The notes beneath the pieces were generated by a model, which searched no databases, was not told the DNA's origin, and worked only from the letters and a program-made list of their open reading frames with translations. 64,000 bases of DNA. Origin: B25-G16 sp964549945. Its GTDB lineage: Bacteria > Desulfobacterota > DSM-4660 > Desulfatiglandales > B25-G16. The position numbers and the translations under genes are program-made. Of the stretch, positions 1 to 9,271 are shown one piece after another. The first letter of the stretch is position 1. Every line of letters starts with the position of its first letter. The DNA lies in NCBI GenBank assembly GCA_964549945.1, contig CAZJXD010000006.1, positions 38,756 to 102,755 on the forward strand. The letters are read 5' to 3'.

Positions 1-313
1 CCCTGTAATAAGGGTAGGCCGCGCCAACCTCATCGATATAGGCCTGCATTGCCTCCCTGTTTTTGCCCTTAAGCACCTCCGACTGGGAAAGGATCTTGAT
101 GTCCTGATACCGGGAGCTCACGTAGTAGGATATCTTCCTCCCACAATCCCTGGCGAGGTCGCTCAAATGGGCCTTTGTGTTCTCCTCAAGCTGATTCCTC
201 GATATCCTGAAGGCGATGCTTCCGCCCACTATGACGGGCACAAGGGACAGCAGGAGGAAGTAAAGGAGCAACTTTCTGCCGATGCCGAATGTAACCTTGC
301 CTTGTCTATCCAT
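1..313 (-). CDS. Membrane sensor protein, N-terminal part (cut by window edge)
   Basis: An open frame starts at ATG 313 on the minus strand and runs off the left edge without a stop, giving about 104 residues. After a short basic start there is one hydrophobic segment (about residues 14-34, rich in L, V and I), then a polar helical region that should be extracytoplasmic. This layout is typical of the first transmembrane helix and Cache-type sensing domain of a sensor kinase or chemotaxis receptor. The output domain lies outside the window, so the class cannot be settled. It lies 50 bp downstream of amrS on the same strand and could be co-transcribed with it. Confidence 0.6.
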   Translation of the reverse strand, partial: MDRQGKVTFGIGRKLLLYFLLLSLVPVIVGGSIAFRISRNQLEENTKAHLSDLARDCGRKISYYVSSRYQDIKILSQSEVLKGKNREAMQAYIDEVGAAYPYYR

Positions 314-363
314 GTTCTCGTGTACCTGCTCAGGAAAATGGAATTGCCCCCTAAGGGGCGCGC

Positions 364-1377
364 CTATATGCCGACTCCTGCGATAGAAGTCTTACACGCG
401 GGACAATGCCCATCCTCAACGATGTTTTTGAGTATGGAATACCCCCACCGCTCGATCAATGGGCTTCCGCAGCGGTAGCAGTAGGTGTTCTCGTTCCCCC
501 TTCCGGGCACGTTTCCCTCATAAACGTAATGGAGTCCGGCCTCCAGGCCTATCTCCCTAGCCATGTGTAAAGTCTCCACAGGGGTCCGCGAAACCCGGGT
601 CATCTGATAGGTGGGATAGAACTGTGAGATATGCCAGGGGATATCGCGATCCACCCCTTTGATGAATTCGGCTATCTGCGTGAGCTCGCTCGAGCTATCG
701 TTGAGCGTTGGGATAACGAGTGTGGTTACCTCAACCCATATGCCGAGCTCTTTGGCGAGCTTGATGGTGCGTAAAACCGGCTCGAGACGGGCGCCACATA
801 TCTCCTTGTAGAATGTATCGGTAAATCCCTTGAGGTCGATATTAATGCCGTCAAGATAGGGCGAGATCTCGGTGAGGGCCTCAGGGGTCATGTATCCATT
901 GCTCACGAAGATGTTCTTGATCCCCTTTGTATGGGCGAGTTTGGCCGTATCATAGGAAAGCTCGAAGAACACGGTGGGCTCCGTGTAGGTGTAAGCGATG
1001 GATTTGCACCCCGAACGCTGCGCATCCCTTGCGATATCTTCGGGGCTGATCGTATCGCCGACGATGTATCCCTTTCTCTCCCGTGTGAACTGCGATATGT
1101 CGGCATTCTGGCAGTGTCGGCAGGTGAAATTGCACCCTACGGTGGCAATGGAGTACGCCTTTGAACCCGGGTAGAATTGAAAGAGGGGCTTTTTCTCAAT
1201 GGGATCAATATTGGCTGCGATAATCTTATCGTAGACAAGGCTAAAAAGGGTTCCTCCAATATTCTGCCTTACCCCGCAGATACCGTAGCTCCGATCTTTT
1301 ATGGTACACCGATGGTTGCAGAGATTGCATTGCACCTTACCGTCATCGAGCTTTTCATACAGCATGGCTTCTTTCAT
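364..1377 (-). CDS. amrS: AmmeMemoRadiSam system radical SAM enzyme AmrS
   Basis: 337-residue radical SAM protein. The CxxxCxxC cluster motif is visible as GCNFTCRHCQN with Cys82, Cys86 and Cys89, and an N-terminal cysteine-rich segment (Cys17, 20, 24 and 34) is as expected for the AmrS/PflA-like family. Family members bind a 4Fe-4S cluster and SAM. They usually travel with AmmeMemoRadiSam proteins, whose substrate is not firmly established. Neither the AMMECR1 nor the Memo partner is seen here. An AGGA-like ribosome site lies just upstream of ATG 1377. A second ATG four codons later is also possible. Confidence 0.9.
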   Translation of the reverse strand: MKEAMLYEKLDDGKVQCNLCNHRCTIKDRSYGICGVRQNIGGTLFSLVYDKIIAANIDPIEKKPLFQFYPGSKAYSIATVGCNFTCRHCQNADISQFTRERKGYIVGDTISPEDIARDAQRSGCKSIAYTYTEPTVFFELSYDTAKLAHTKGIKNIFVSNGYMTPEALTEISPYLDGINIDLKGFTDTFYKEICGARLEPVLRTIKLAKELGIWVEVTTLVIPTLNDSSSELTQIAEFIKGVDRDIPWHISQFYPTYQMTRVSRTPVETLHMAREIGLEAGLHYVYEGNVPGRGNENTYCYRCGSPLIERWGYSILKNIVEDGHCPACKTSIAGVGI

Positions 1378-1611
1378 GGTTCCTGCCTCTCAGCGAATGG
1401 CTTGTCCAAGGCTCCTCTTATGGGATCATACCCCCGCAATGTGATTATAACTATCAAAAATTACTGTAAAAACCGCTCGCTGTCAAGGAATGCTTTGCCG
1501 TTAAACCTCAACCGATCACAGTGGGCTCGGAGTCTGATGCGAAGTGGTTTTCCTTGTTGACGTAGCCATCCCGAGTTGCTACATCAATATCGATTGAGGG
1601 AAAGGCACACG

Positions 1612-2583
1612 ATGTTCGACTTTTTGGTCTATCTGACATTCCGGTCATTCCTTACGATGGTCTGCCTCCTTCCCTTCAGGCTCATTTCCCCCCTCGGGAG
1701 GCTGGCAGGCAGGGCATACTACCATATGGATAGGGGTCGGCGAAGGATCATCAACGCCAATATCTGTGTGGTGTTCGGAAGGGCTTTGGATAAAGAGGGG
1801 AGAAAGGCCCTGGGAAGGGAGAGCTGCGAGTACCTGGCCACCCATATCCTCGAGCTCTTAAAGCTCCATAAGGTGGCGACTCCCGAGAACTATCGAGAGT
1901 TCATAGAGATTACGGGGCTGTCCCATCTTATGAAATCCATACAAAGGGCCAGGGGCACGTTAGTGGTGTCGGGGCATTTCGGAAATTTTATTCTTATCAG
2001 ATACCTATGCTACCTGAATATCCCTCCACGGGGTGCGATCATACGGGAGCTGGACAACCCCTACCTCGAGCGATTCTTCAGATCCATTGTGAAAGCCCAT
2101 AATGCGATCACCATAAGGCCCGATGGGGCAATAAAGAGGATACTTGCGTTGCTTCCCTTAAATACAGTGCTCGCAACCCTCGCCGATCAGAAAGCGGGTG
2201 GCAACCCCATAGTGGGGAGACACGGCATTGTAGTGGATTTCTTTGGCATCCCCTCACAAACCCATGTAACGGCTCCGCTGCTCGCCAGGCGCACTGGGGC
2301 CGGCATTGTACCGGTATTCGTGGTAAGGAGAGGCACCGGCAGGTATCGAATCGAGATAAATGAGCCTCTCGAGCTTGCCCATACCTCGAATGAGGCACGC
2401 GATCTGGAAACCAACACCCGGAGACTAAATCGGATATTCGAGGCTTACATAAGGAGGTATCCTCATCATTGGTTCTGGCTGCACAGGAGGTGGAAGGATA
2501 TTCCCGGCATTGAGGATCTCTACACCACGCACAATCCCCTTGAGTTAGTTGAAAACTTCAAGCGGGATTTGGGTAAGCCTTAA
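1612..2583 (+). CDS. LpxL/HtrB-like lysophospholipid acyltransferase family protein
   Basis: 323-residue protein of the lipid A biosynthesis acyltransferase family, which adds acyl chains at the inner membrane. A hydrophobic N-terminal segment, the GHFGNF block (His122), the DQKAGG block, a VDFFG motif and the C-terminal HHWFWLHRRWK block are all visible. In the family the catalytic pair is His-X4-Glu/Asp (as in GHFGNWE), but here the acidic position is Ile127, so ordinary activity is doubtful. ATG 1612 is chosen because GAGGGAAAGG precedes it. The same frame opens at TTG 1576 without a site. It might act on a different acceptor or be inactive. Confidence 0.82.
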   Translation: MFDFLVYLTFRSFLTMVCLLPFRLISPLGRLAGRAYYHMDRGRRRIINANICVVFGRALDKEGRKALGRESCEYLATHILELLKLHKVATPENYREFIEITGLSHLMKSIQRARGTLVVSGHFGNFILIRYLCYLNIPPRGAIIRELDNPYLERFFRSIVKAHNAITIRPDGAIKRILALLPLNTVLATLADQKAGGNPIVGRHGIVVDFFGIPSQTHVTAPLLARRTGAGIVPVFVVRRGTGRYRIEINEPLELAHTSNEARDLETNTRRLNRIFEAYIRRYPHHWFWLHRRWKDIPGIEDLYTTHNPLELVENFKRDLGKP

Positions 2584-2650
2584 CATGCTGATTTTTTGAC
2601 TAAATAGGTCAGACAATTTCGATTATGCATTGCAATCAATAAGCATTTTG

Positions 2651-2732
2651 AGTGTTCAGTGTTCAGCAAAGACTTCACTCCCCTTCATTGCTCCTTATCC
2701 TACTGAACTCTGAACGCTGAACACAGAACACT
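2651..2732. repeat. Inverted repeat of GTTCAG type
   Basis: Two 17-bp arms (2651-2667 and 2716-2732) are reverse complements at 16 of 17 positions and flank about 48 bp. Each arm is built from TGTTCAG-like units, and CTGAACTCTGAAC lies next to the right arm. It sits between the acyltransferase and nadA. There is no T-run, so it looks more like an interspersed palindromic repeat than a terminator. Confidence 0.6.
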
Positions 2733-2795
2733 AACATGGATTCAAAGTTGAAGCGAATCTCAAATATATTTGGCTAGATCTAAGGGAGCACTACA

Positions 2796-3713
2796 GTGGA
2801 TATAAAGGCATTACAGGCACGGACAAGGCAGCTGCTCGAGGAAAAGCATGCCATCCTTTTGGTGCATAACTATCAAAGGCGGGAGATACAGGATATCGCC
2901 GATTTAACGGGAGACTCCCTCGGGCTATCCATTGAGGCATCGAACACCGATGCCGAGGTAATCGTCTTCTCCGGCGTTCATTTTATGGCTGAGACGGCCT
3001 CTATCCTTTGCCCTGATAAGGTGGTGCTGCTCCCCGTGCTATCGGCAGGGTGTCCCATGACCGATATGATAACCGCTGAATCATTACGCGAAAAAAAGGC
3101 GGAGTTGCCCGGGGTGCCAGTGGTAAGCTATGTCAACTCTCCCGCATCGGTCAAGGCAGAAAGCAATATTTGCTGCACATCCGCCAATGCCGTCCAGGTG
3201 GTGAACTCCCTGGTGGATCACGATACCATCCTTATGACCCCGGATAAGAACCTCGCGCGCTATGCCCAGAGATATACTGATAAGCGGATCATCTACTGGG
3301 AGGGGTTCTGTCCCTACCACAATGCCCTGACGGCCGATCAGGCGAGAAAGGTCAAGGAGGATCACCCCCAGGCCCAGTTCTTGGCCCATCCCGAGTGCAG
3401 GCCGGAGGTCATAGACCTGGCGGATGAGGTCAAGAGCACCTCGGGAATGCTCGAGTATGTGAAGAACTCCCGCAACAGGGAATTCATCATTGGGACGGAA
3501 GTAGGGATCATTCATACCCTGAAGGTTCAAAACCGTGACAAGACCTTTATCCCTGCTGATGAGTCTATGGTGTGTGCCGATATGAAGAAGATCCAATTAA
3601 CCGATATAGTGGACTCCCTTCTCACCATGTCCCCGGTGGTAAAGGTTGAGGAACAAACCAGGATAAAGGCGAAGAGGGCGGTGGAGAGGATGCTCGAGGT
3701 CCCGAGGGATTGA
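2796..3713 (+). CDS. nadA: Quinolinate synthase NadA
   Basis: 305 residues, normal length for NadA, which condenses iminoaspartate with dihydroxyacetone phosphate to quinolinate in NAD biosynthesis using a 4Fe-4S cluster. Recognisable blocks are the N-terminal VHNYQRREIQDIAD, FMAETASILCPDK, SAGCPMTDMI, EGFCPYHNALT, HPECRPEVIDLAD and GTEVGIIHTLK. The cysteines in these blocks include the three expected cluster ligands. The start is GTG 2796, with TAAGGGAG about 8 bp upstream. No nadB or nadC is adjacent. Confidence 0.96.
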   Translation: MDIKALQARTRQLLEEKHAILLVHNYQRREIQDIADLTGDSLGLSIEASNTDAEVIVFSGVHFMAETASILCPDKVVLLPVLSAGCPMTDMITAESLREKKAELPGVPVVSYVNSPASVKAESNICCTSANAVQVVNSLVDHDTILMTPDKNLARYAQRYTDKRIIYWEGFCPYHNALTADQARKVKEDHPQAQFLAHPECRPEVIDLADEVKSTSGMLEYVKNSRNREFIIGTEVGIIHTLKVQNRDKTFIPADESMVCADMKKIQLTDIVDSLLTMSPVVKVEEQTRIKAKRAVERMLEVPRD

Positions 3714-4047
3714 GGCGCACGCGAATACGCCTCTAACCTATTGCACCATACATCAATTGAATTGATAAGAACTCGCTTTTTGTGGGAAAAAGTGTAGGGG
3801 AATTATCGTTGTGTGTCAAGCCATATTCAACCGCATGATATTGTGGAGGGAACGCGCTGACTAGATTGAGACACTCTGACTAGCAGGCGAGGGGATTCTA
3901 AGACGGTTACGAAGGACTTGATTGTGACGGAAGAGCGGAAAATGGAGGAAGTCTGGGTAGGGCTATGCCGCAAGCCTGTCTCCTTTTCTCAACAATCAGC
4001 CAATATAGGTCTCTGGCCTCCTGCTCGGAGAGATATTTACCTGCCAT
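3714..4047. other. Gap with no recognisable gene
   Basis: About 330 bp between nadA and a transposase remnant. Short frames in all directions look like chance. A weak CTTTTT/AAAAAG hairpin lies near 3774-3792 and might terminate nadA transcription. The region probably includes degraded insertion-sequence DNA, but nothing identifies it. Confidence 0.3.
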
Positions 4048-4305
4048 CTATGTATAGGCAGGCTCGGGGTCTACATATAACCACTTATCCGACACAGGGA
4101 GTTGGGAGGTCGAGTTATCAAGATGGTAGTCTTGGGTCTTTCCTGCGGCTTTAGGCGGCGGCCTGGCCCTCCAAAAAGAAGGCGGGCAAGCCTTTAGTTC
4201 CCATAGACCCAGGTGCTTGAGTATCTTTTTTATGACCTCCTCGTCCTCTATCACGCTGATTGCTTTCATCTTTCCGGAACATTTCGGGCACGTCAGAGGG
4301 TCCAC
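4048..4305 (-). pseudogene. C-terminal remnant of IS91-type transposase
   Basis: An 85-codon fragment with CPKCSGKMK, then VIEDEEVIKKILKHLGLW and a proline-rich tail ending in WLYVDPEPAY. This combination is familiar from the C-terminus of IS91-family transposases in deltaproteobacteria (family match from memory). An in-frame TGA stands five codons before GTG 4305, and the catalytic HUH/Y part is absent. The piece is therefore a dead remnant with its natural C-terminus preserved. The LKACPPSFWRARPPPKA stretch looks like a small internal insertion relative to the family. Confidence 0.7.
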
Positions 4306-4390
4306 CTCAGAATTGGGTCAAGCCTGGCAAATCAATACGAGCCATTGCTGAGAGAGGCGGTTGCCTGAGGCATCTTCCAATTCTCCCCGT

Positions 4391-5032
4391 CTAGGCGGAA
4401 CGGATCATCCACTTAGAGACCACATTCACCGTTGACCATATGATATCCAACGGCAGATGCCTCCATACGGTGCTATCGAAATTCACCGTAATCCTTGCGG
4501 GAAACTCATCATCCCTCTCCCAGAGGATCAGCGTCATCGGTACCCTTGGAAATACCGGCAGGCAAATGCTTGCATCCCCCTCTCGGCTCACCTGGCCCTT
4601 TAACTTCTTGCCGGATCTCAGGAACGCCTCCCTTTCATCCCCAAACAGGTCTTCCATGGGTCCTGTCGGAAGGAGGTGGGGTCCACGAAAAAACGCCTCC
4701 CCACCGGGAATCTGCTTTTCGTTCACCCTTTTCCCGGATAACGAGATGGGCGTGGCCCGCAGCAAATAGGTGAGGATAATGAGCGCCAGTTCAAATGAGA
4801 TGGGTCGAGAAACACTCCCTTCCAGCGCAACGATATCCCTTTTACCCGGTAAAATCCCGAAGGTGTGGCTTAGAAAGGGGAGGAGAAAGCCCTTTTCACG
4901 ATCATAGCCTACGAGTGCTCTATGGCAAATAGCATCGGGGGTTTCCCCCTCCAGTTGAACCCAAAGGAGCGGATCCGGCTCGAATCCTGTTCCATCGTAC
5001 TTCCTTTGTCCGGATTTATCCACCGTTTTCAT
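4391..5032 (-). CDS. DUF3786 domain-containing protein
   Basis: 213 residues resembling DUF3786 proteins of anaerobes. Visible blocks are ILTYLLRATPISLSGKRV, the conserved IPGGEAFFRGPHLLP, a GDASICLPVFPRVPMTLILW stretch and EFPARITVNFDSTVWRHLP. The function of the family is unknown. It is soluble, with no signal peptide or membrane helix. It is transcribed divergently from the sensor kinase gene at 5170, with a short AT-rich region between them. ATG 5032 is the only good start. Confidence 0.82.
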   Translation of the reverse strand: MKTVDKSGQRKYDGTGFEPDPLLWVQLEGETPDAICHRALVGYDREKGFLLPFLSHTFGILPGKRDIVALEGSVSRPISFELALIILTYLLRATPISLSGKRVNEKQIPGGEAFFRGPHLLPTGPMEDLFGDEREAFLRSGKKLKGQVSREGDASICLPVFPRVPMTLILWERDDEFPARITVNFDSTVWRHLPLDIIWSTVNVVSKWMIRSA

Positions 5033-5169
5033 ATTCGTCTTTTACCATAAAGTTTCGCTTTTCAATATCCCTGCAATTTGATATTATAAAAAAAATATCT
5101 CGCTCAAAACTCGCATTTCATCTCCTGCTCTATCCATTGGCAACGAAAACCCTTATTTGAAGGCCTTCA

Positions 5170-6594
5170 GTGAAAGAACCAAAACCTTTCGCCAAAGATA
5201 TCCAGGGGGTGTCCTTGAATCACGATCTCGAACAAGACCTCGAGCTTTTAAAGAAGAAGGAGGAGGATTACACCGCTTACAAATTCAAGGCGAAGGAGAC
5301 AATGGCGATCTTTGCCTTCTTCGATCTCGTCCAGGAATTCGCAACCGTTACCAGCCTTTACCGGATAGCCGTTGCGGTAATACACTACTTCTTCCGCTAC
5401 GAGGCTTGCATTTACACGATCAGGCCTGAAGATGAAACCCTGATGCTCCAGTGCTGCACGAAAAAGGGCCTCCTGGACCCCCCAATTCCCGCCAGAGCAG
5501 ATGTGATCATTCAAGATAGCCCTTACAGGGTCGATTCCTCCTTCTTCTTTCCCATTATCGGTAAAAAGGCCCTGGCGGACAAGGTGCCCGTTTTTCTCGA
5601 AAACCAGATTATCGGCATGCTCGAGATATATCCCGTCAAGAGGCTGAGCGAACACCAACTGCTCTTCTTCCAGAAATACGCCAATAGGGTGGGCTATAAT
5701 ATGCACAATAAGCTCGCCGTTGAACAGAACATAGAGCACATAAGGTTTATCAATGAGCTCGTCTCCGATATCGAGCACAACGTGATTACGCCAAACCTCT
5801 ACTATAAGGCGTTTTTGATCAACATGAAGAAAGACCTCCAAAAACATCTCACCGCCTTAGACAGCCTGAACTCCGCCCTGCCCATGATCGAAGGCCGTGA
5901 CCATCCCAGGGGAAAGGAGATCAGCAATGCCGCATATAAGCTCCAGCTCATCCAAAAGGACATGGAGAGCAAGATGGAGGAATTTAAAAATCACTTCAAC
6001 CACATAAGCCTCTTCATCGAAACGCTCTTCAGAAGGGAACACTTCAAGGCAGGCGGCTATGTGCTCAAGAGGCGATCCTATCATCTTCTTACGGATATAT
6101 TCTTGCCGGAGCTGGAGCACTATAGAAAGAGATTAACGGATAAGGGCATTGAGATCATCGAGCCGTCGAGCCTTCCCCCTGATGAGGAGTTGACGATATT
6201 TATCGACCTGGGTCTCACCGCTCAAGTCTTTGCAAATATCCTGTCCAATGCCCTGAAGTATTGTCAGCCGGCCCCAGATGAAGACGGTACCCATCGAAAA
6301 TACATCTCCTACGACGTAGAGGTCCTGGGGCAGGGGTCCCCCGAAACCCGGAGCGCCCTCAAATTCACCCTCTTTACCACGGGAACACCGATCTCCCAAA
6401 AGGAGGCGCTCCTCATATTTGAGGATGGGTACAAGAGGCCTGAAGATCATCATATCGAGGGCTCGGGGCATGGGCTGCACTTCGTGAAGCATATCGTTCA
6501 ACTCCACGAGGGGTACGCGGGGTGCACGCCAAGGGTGAATGGAAATGAATTCCATATCGTGCTACCGAAAAGAGCGCCGAGTGGAAAAAGCTAG
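5170..6594 (+). CDS. Cytoplasmic GAF-like sensor histidine kinase
   Basis: 474 residues with no membrane helix. Residues 1-45 are charged and helical, about 50-185 form a GAF-like sensory domain, and about 190-300 form a long helical region with DIEHNVITPN, a possible phospho-histidine box. The C-terminus is HATPase-like: an N-box with ILSNALKY, EGSGHGLHFVKHIV as the G2 box, and a final HIVLPK strand. Catalytic boxes are divergent and no response regulator is adjacent. The predicted start is GTG 5170 with a weak ribosome site, so the N-terminus is uncertain. Confidence 0.75.
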   Translation: MKEPKPFAKDIQGVSLNHDLEQDLELLKKKEEDYTAYKFKAKETMAIFAFFDLVQEFATVTSLYRIAVAVIHYFFRYEACIYTIRPEDETLMLQCCTKKGLLDPPIPARADVIIQDSPYRVDSSFFFPIIGKKALADKVPVFLENQIIGMLEIYPVKRLSEHQLLFFQKYANRVGYNMHNKLAVEQNIEHIRFINELVSDIEHNVITPNLYYKAFLINMKKDLQKHLTALDSLNSALPMIEGRDHPRGKEISNAAYKLQLIQKDMESKMEEFKNHFNHISLFIETLFRREHFKAGGYVLKRRSYHLLTDIFLPELEHYRKRLTDKGIEIIEPSSLPPDEELTIFIDLGLTAQVFANILSNALKYCQPAPDEDGTHRKYISYDVEVLGQGSPETRSALKFTLFTTGTPISQKEALLIFEDGYKRPEDHHIEGSGHGLHFVKHIVQLHEGYAGCTPRVNGNEFHIVLPKRAPSGKS

Positions 6595-6641
6595 TCCTTC
6601 AGGAACTTGAACTATTCGCTGCTTTTCTGTATATCCACAGG

Positions 6642-7949
6642 ATGCTCCCCATCATCGCCATAGTCGGTCGCCCCAATGTGGGGAAATCCACCCTTTTCAA
6701 CCGTCTGACCAGAAGGAGAGACGCCCTCGTAGACGACATCCCCGGCGTGACCAGGGACCGCCTCTACGCCACCGTAGAATGGAATGGGAAATCCTTCATG
6801 TTGGTCGATACAGGTGGTTTTGACTCCCTCGGCGAGGGAAGCCTCTCGGTTGAGGTTGCCAGGCAGGTTGAAATCGCTATCCAGGAGGCAGACCTGGTTA
6901 TTCTCCTGTTCGATGGAAAGGCGGGATTGACCCTGGGCGATGAGGAGTTGTACCTACTTCTGAAGCGATCCGACAAAAGGATGCTGTGCGCGGTAAACAA
7001 GATAGATGGTCCTGAACACGAGCAGCGAAGCCTGGAGTTTTACTCCCTTGGCATGGACAGGGTCTTTCCCATCTCCTCCGCCCATGGACACGGCATCGAC
7101 TCCCTTATGGATCAGGTACTGGGTGATCTCCCCTCCATTGAAGCTCCTCGCCTTGAACAAGGCCGGAGAGGGATTGCAATCATCGGTCGGCCTAATGTGG
7201 GGAAATCATCGCTGATCAACAGGATAATTGGCTCCGAGCGATTAGTCGTAAGCGAGCAGCCCGGCACCACCAGGGATGCGGTGGACATATCCTTCGAGAG
7301 AAAGGGTGAATCCTACTTGCTCATAGATACCCCGGGCATCAGGAGGAGAACCCGGGTCAAGGAAAGGATAGAAATATTCTCAACAATAAAGGCGCTCAAG
7401 GCGATCAGCAGGTGTCATATTGCCCTCATTTTGCTCGATTCTAAAGAAGGAATAGTCGAGCAGGATGCGAGAATCTGCGGGTATGCCCTTGATAGAGGCT
7501 GCGGCATAATTCTGGGGCTCAATAAATGGGATCTCGTGAAAACCGACCCCTCCCGTATTCGATCGGTGGAGAAATCCATCGAAATGCGGTTGGGATTTAC
7601 CTCCTTTGCCCCCATGTTACGCATCTCGGCCCTCACAGGAGAGGGCGTCGCGAAGCTGTTCCCCTTGATCGAGAGGGTCTGGAAACAGCTGAACACCCGT
7701 ATCCCAACCCCCGCCCTCAACAAGACACTGGAGGGAGCCGTGAGGAGACATCCACCTCCACAAAGCGGCGGAAGGGAGCTTAAACTTCTTTACGCCACGC
7801 AGGTTTCGGTGCATCCACCCACGATTATTATCTTTGTGAACAGGAGGGATTACGTGCGCCGCGCTTACGAGCGGTACCTGATAAACCAATTCAAGGCCCG
7901 ACTTGGCCTCGACCTTATCCCCCTGAAGATCGTCTTCAGGGAGAAATAG
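6642..7949 (+). CDS. der: Ribosome biogenesis GTPase Der (EngA)
   Basis: 435 residues with two tandem GTPase domains, each opening with GRPNVGKS (about residues 8-15 and 183-190), each with a DTPG or DTGG switch, and NKID and NKWD specificity motifs. The C-terminal KH-like domain ends in a basic LIPLKIVFREK. Der is an essential 50S assembly factor. The length is normal. It starts 47 bp after the kinase gene on the same strand. Confidence 0.97.
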   Translation: MLPIIAIVGRPNVGKSTLFNRLTRRRDALVDDIPGVTRDRLYATVEWNGKSFMLVDTGGFDSLGEGSLSVEVARQVEIAIQEADLVILLFDGKAGLTLGDEELYLLLKRSDKRMLCAVNKIDGPEHEQRSLEFYSLGMDRVFPISSAHGHGIDSLMDQVLGDLPSIEAPRLEQGRRGIAIIGRPNVGKSSLINRIIGSERLVVSEQPGTTRDAVDISFERKGESYLLIDTPGIRRRTRVKERIEIFSTIKALKAISRCHIALILLDSKEGIVEQDARICGYALDRGCGIILGLNKWDLVKTDPSRIRSVEKSIEMRLGFTSFAPMLRISALTGEGVAKLFPLIERVWKQLNTRIPTPALNKTLEGAVRRHPPPQSGGRELKLLYATQVSVHPPTIIIFVNRRDYVRRAYERYLINQFKARLGLDLIPLKIVFREK

Positions 7950-8034
7950 AGCTAGCATATCCCTTGCGAGGGGGGCCGCTGCTCTTTTTTTAAAGCCCGA
8001 ACGGATGACCTATGATTTCCAACGGACCTCACCA

Positions 8035-9204
8035 ATGAAAAGAATGATTCCCATTCTCATTCCCGCGCTTTCCCTGCTTTTACTCCTGTTTTGCCCTTCA
8101 GGACACGCATCCGAAACGAAAGGCGATCAGAGGCCGATCTTCATCGCGATCGTGGCCCCCTTTACAGGGCCTCTGGCCAAATGCGGCCTCTCCATGTTGA
8201 GGGGAGCAAGGTTGAGGGAAGATGAGGGAGGGGATCAATCGGCTGCACATGGAAAGGCCGTGAAGCTGATCCCCTTAGACGATAGGGGGGAGCCCGCACG
8301 TGCGATGCAGCTGGCAGAGCGCATCGCAAGCCACCCATCAATTGTGGTGGTGGTGGGACACCTCACCACAGGATGTACGCTTTCCGCAATCCCTTTTTAT
8401 CACGCTGCCCGATTGACCACCATTTCCCCCGTGGCCGCGGGAAACGATCTCGATAACGTCAAATCCCCCTATCTGTTCAGGACGATCCTCTCCGAGCGGC
8501 ACCAGGCAATATCGCTTGCACGCTACATACGCAGGACAATGGGCAAGGTAACGGTGGGTCTTGTCTTTGAGGACTCTTCCCAGGGCATTCAATTGAAGAA
8601 CGCCTTTCTCCTTACGGGCGAGGAACTCGGTCTCTCGGTGAAATCCTTCCCGATGGGGAACAATCCCAGCGCCACTCTTTACGATGCACTGCATGAGATC
8701 ACGCTGTTGAGGCCTGAGGTACTCTTTTCAGCGGGAGGCTCACAGGCAACCGCGCTTATCCTCAGAAAATGGCCGGAGGGGATTGACAAACCCGTTATAT
8801 TTGGAACATATAGGCTCATATCGGAGGAATTCGGGGAATTGGTAGGTGATGGACAAAGGGGAATTATGGCAGCCCATCCGAGCATCTGGACATCCGATTT
8901 TCAAAGGGGAGCTGAGACAAGGGCTCGGTATGAAAAAACATGGAAAGACCGCATGGACTGGCTCGCGGCTCAGGCATACGATGCTGTGGATCTGCTGCTC
9001 TGGGCGATACGGGAATCGGGATCGAACCTCAATGCCCTCAGGGACACCCTCATGAGCCTTGATTCAAGAAAACATGCTTTACCGGGCCTTGCTGGTCCTA
9101 TATATTTTAATCGCGATGGCTCACTCGCGAGGGAAGTCACCGTAGCCGAATATATCGATGGTCAATGGAGAGTGAAAAAAGAGGAAGCAGTAGGTGGCAG
9201 CTGA
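8035..9204 (+). CDS. ABC transporter substrate-binding protein, branched-chain amino acid type
   Basis: 389 residues with a clear signal peptide (MKRMIPILIPALSLLLLLFC, cleavage after SGHA). A type I periplasmic-binding fold follows: IAIVAPFTGPLAKCG, LIPLDDRGEPARAMQLAE and VVVVGHLTTGCTLSA. No permease or ATPase genes are adjacent, so it may serve a distant transporter or act as a sensor. The frame opens at ATG 8005, but ATG 8035 places the signal peptide correctly. Neither start has a strong ribosome site. Confidence 0.85.
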   Translation: MKRMIPILIPALSLLLLLFCPSGHASETKGDQRPIFIAIVAPFTGPLAKCGLSMLRGARLREDEGGDQSAAHGKAVKLIPLDDRGEPARAMQLAERIASHPSIVVVVGHLTTGCTLSAIPFYHAARLTTISPVAAGNDLDNVKSPYLFRTILSERHQAISLARYIRRTMGKVTVGLVFEDSSQGIQLKNAFLLTGEELGLSVKSFPMGNNPSATLYDALHEITLLRPEVLFSAGGSQATALILRKWPEGIDKPVIFGTYRLISEEFGELVGDGQRGIMAAHPSIWTSDFQRGAETRARYEKTWKDRMDWLAAQAYDAVDLLLWAIRESGSNLNALRDTLMSLDSRKHALPGLAGPIYFNRDGSLAREVTVAEYIDGQWRVKKEEAVGGS

Positions 9205-9271
9205 GAATACTGCTTAGCAAATGACCATGGCGATTCGCCTTAGGGTCATTTATCAAAGAGACTATATGGTT

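Noticed and set aside
3918..4154. 78-codon plus-strand ORF after nadA
   Set aside because: It overlaps the transposase remnant on the other strand, has biased composition and no family signal.
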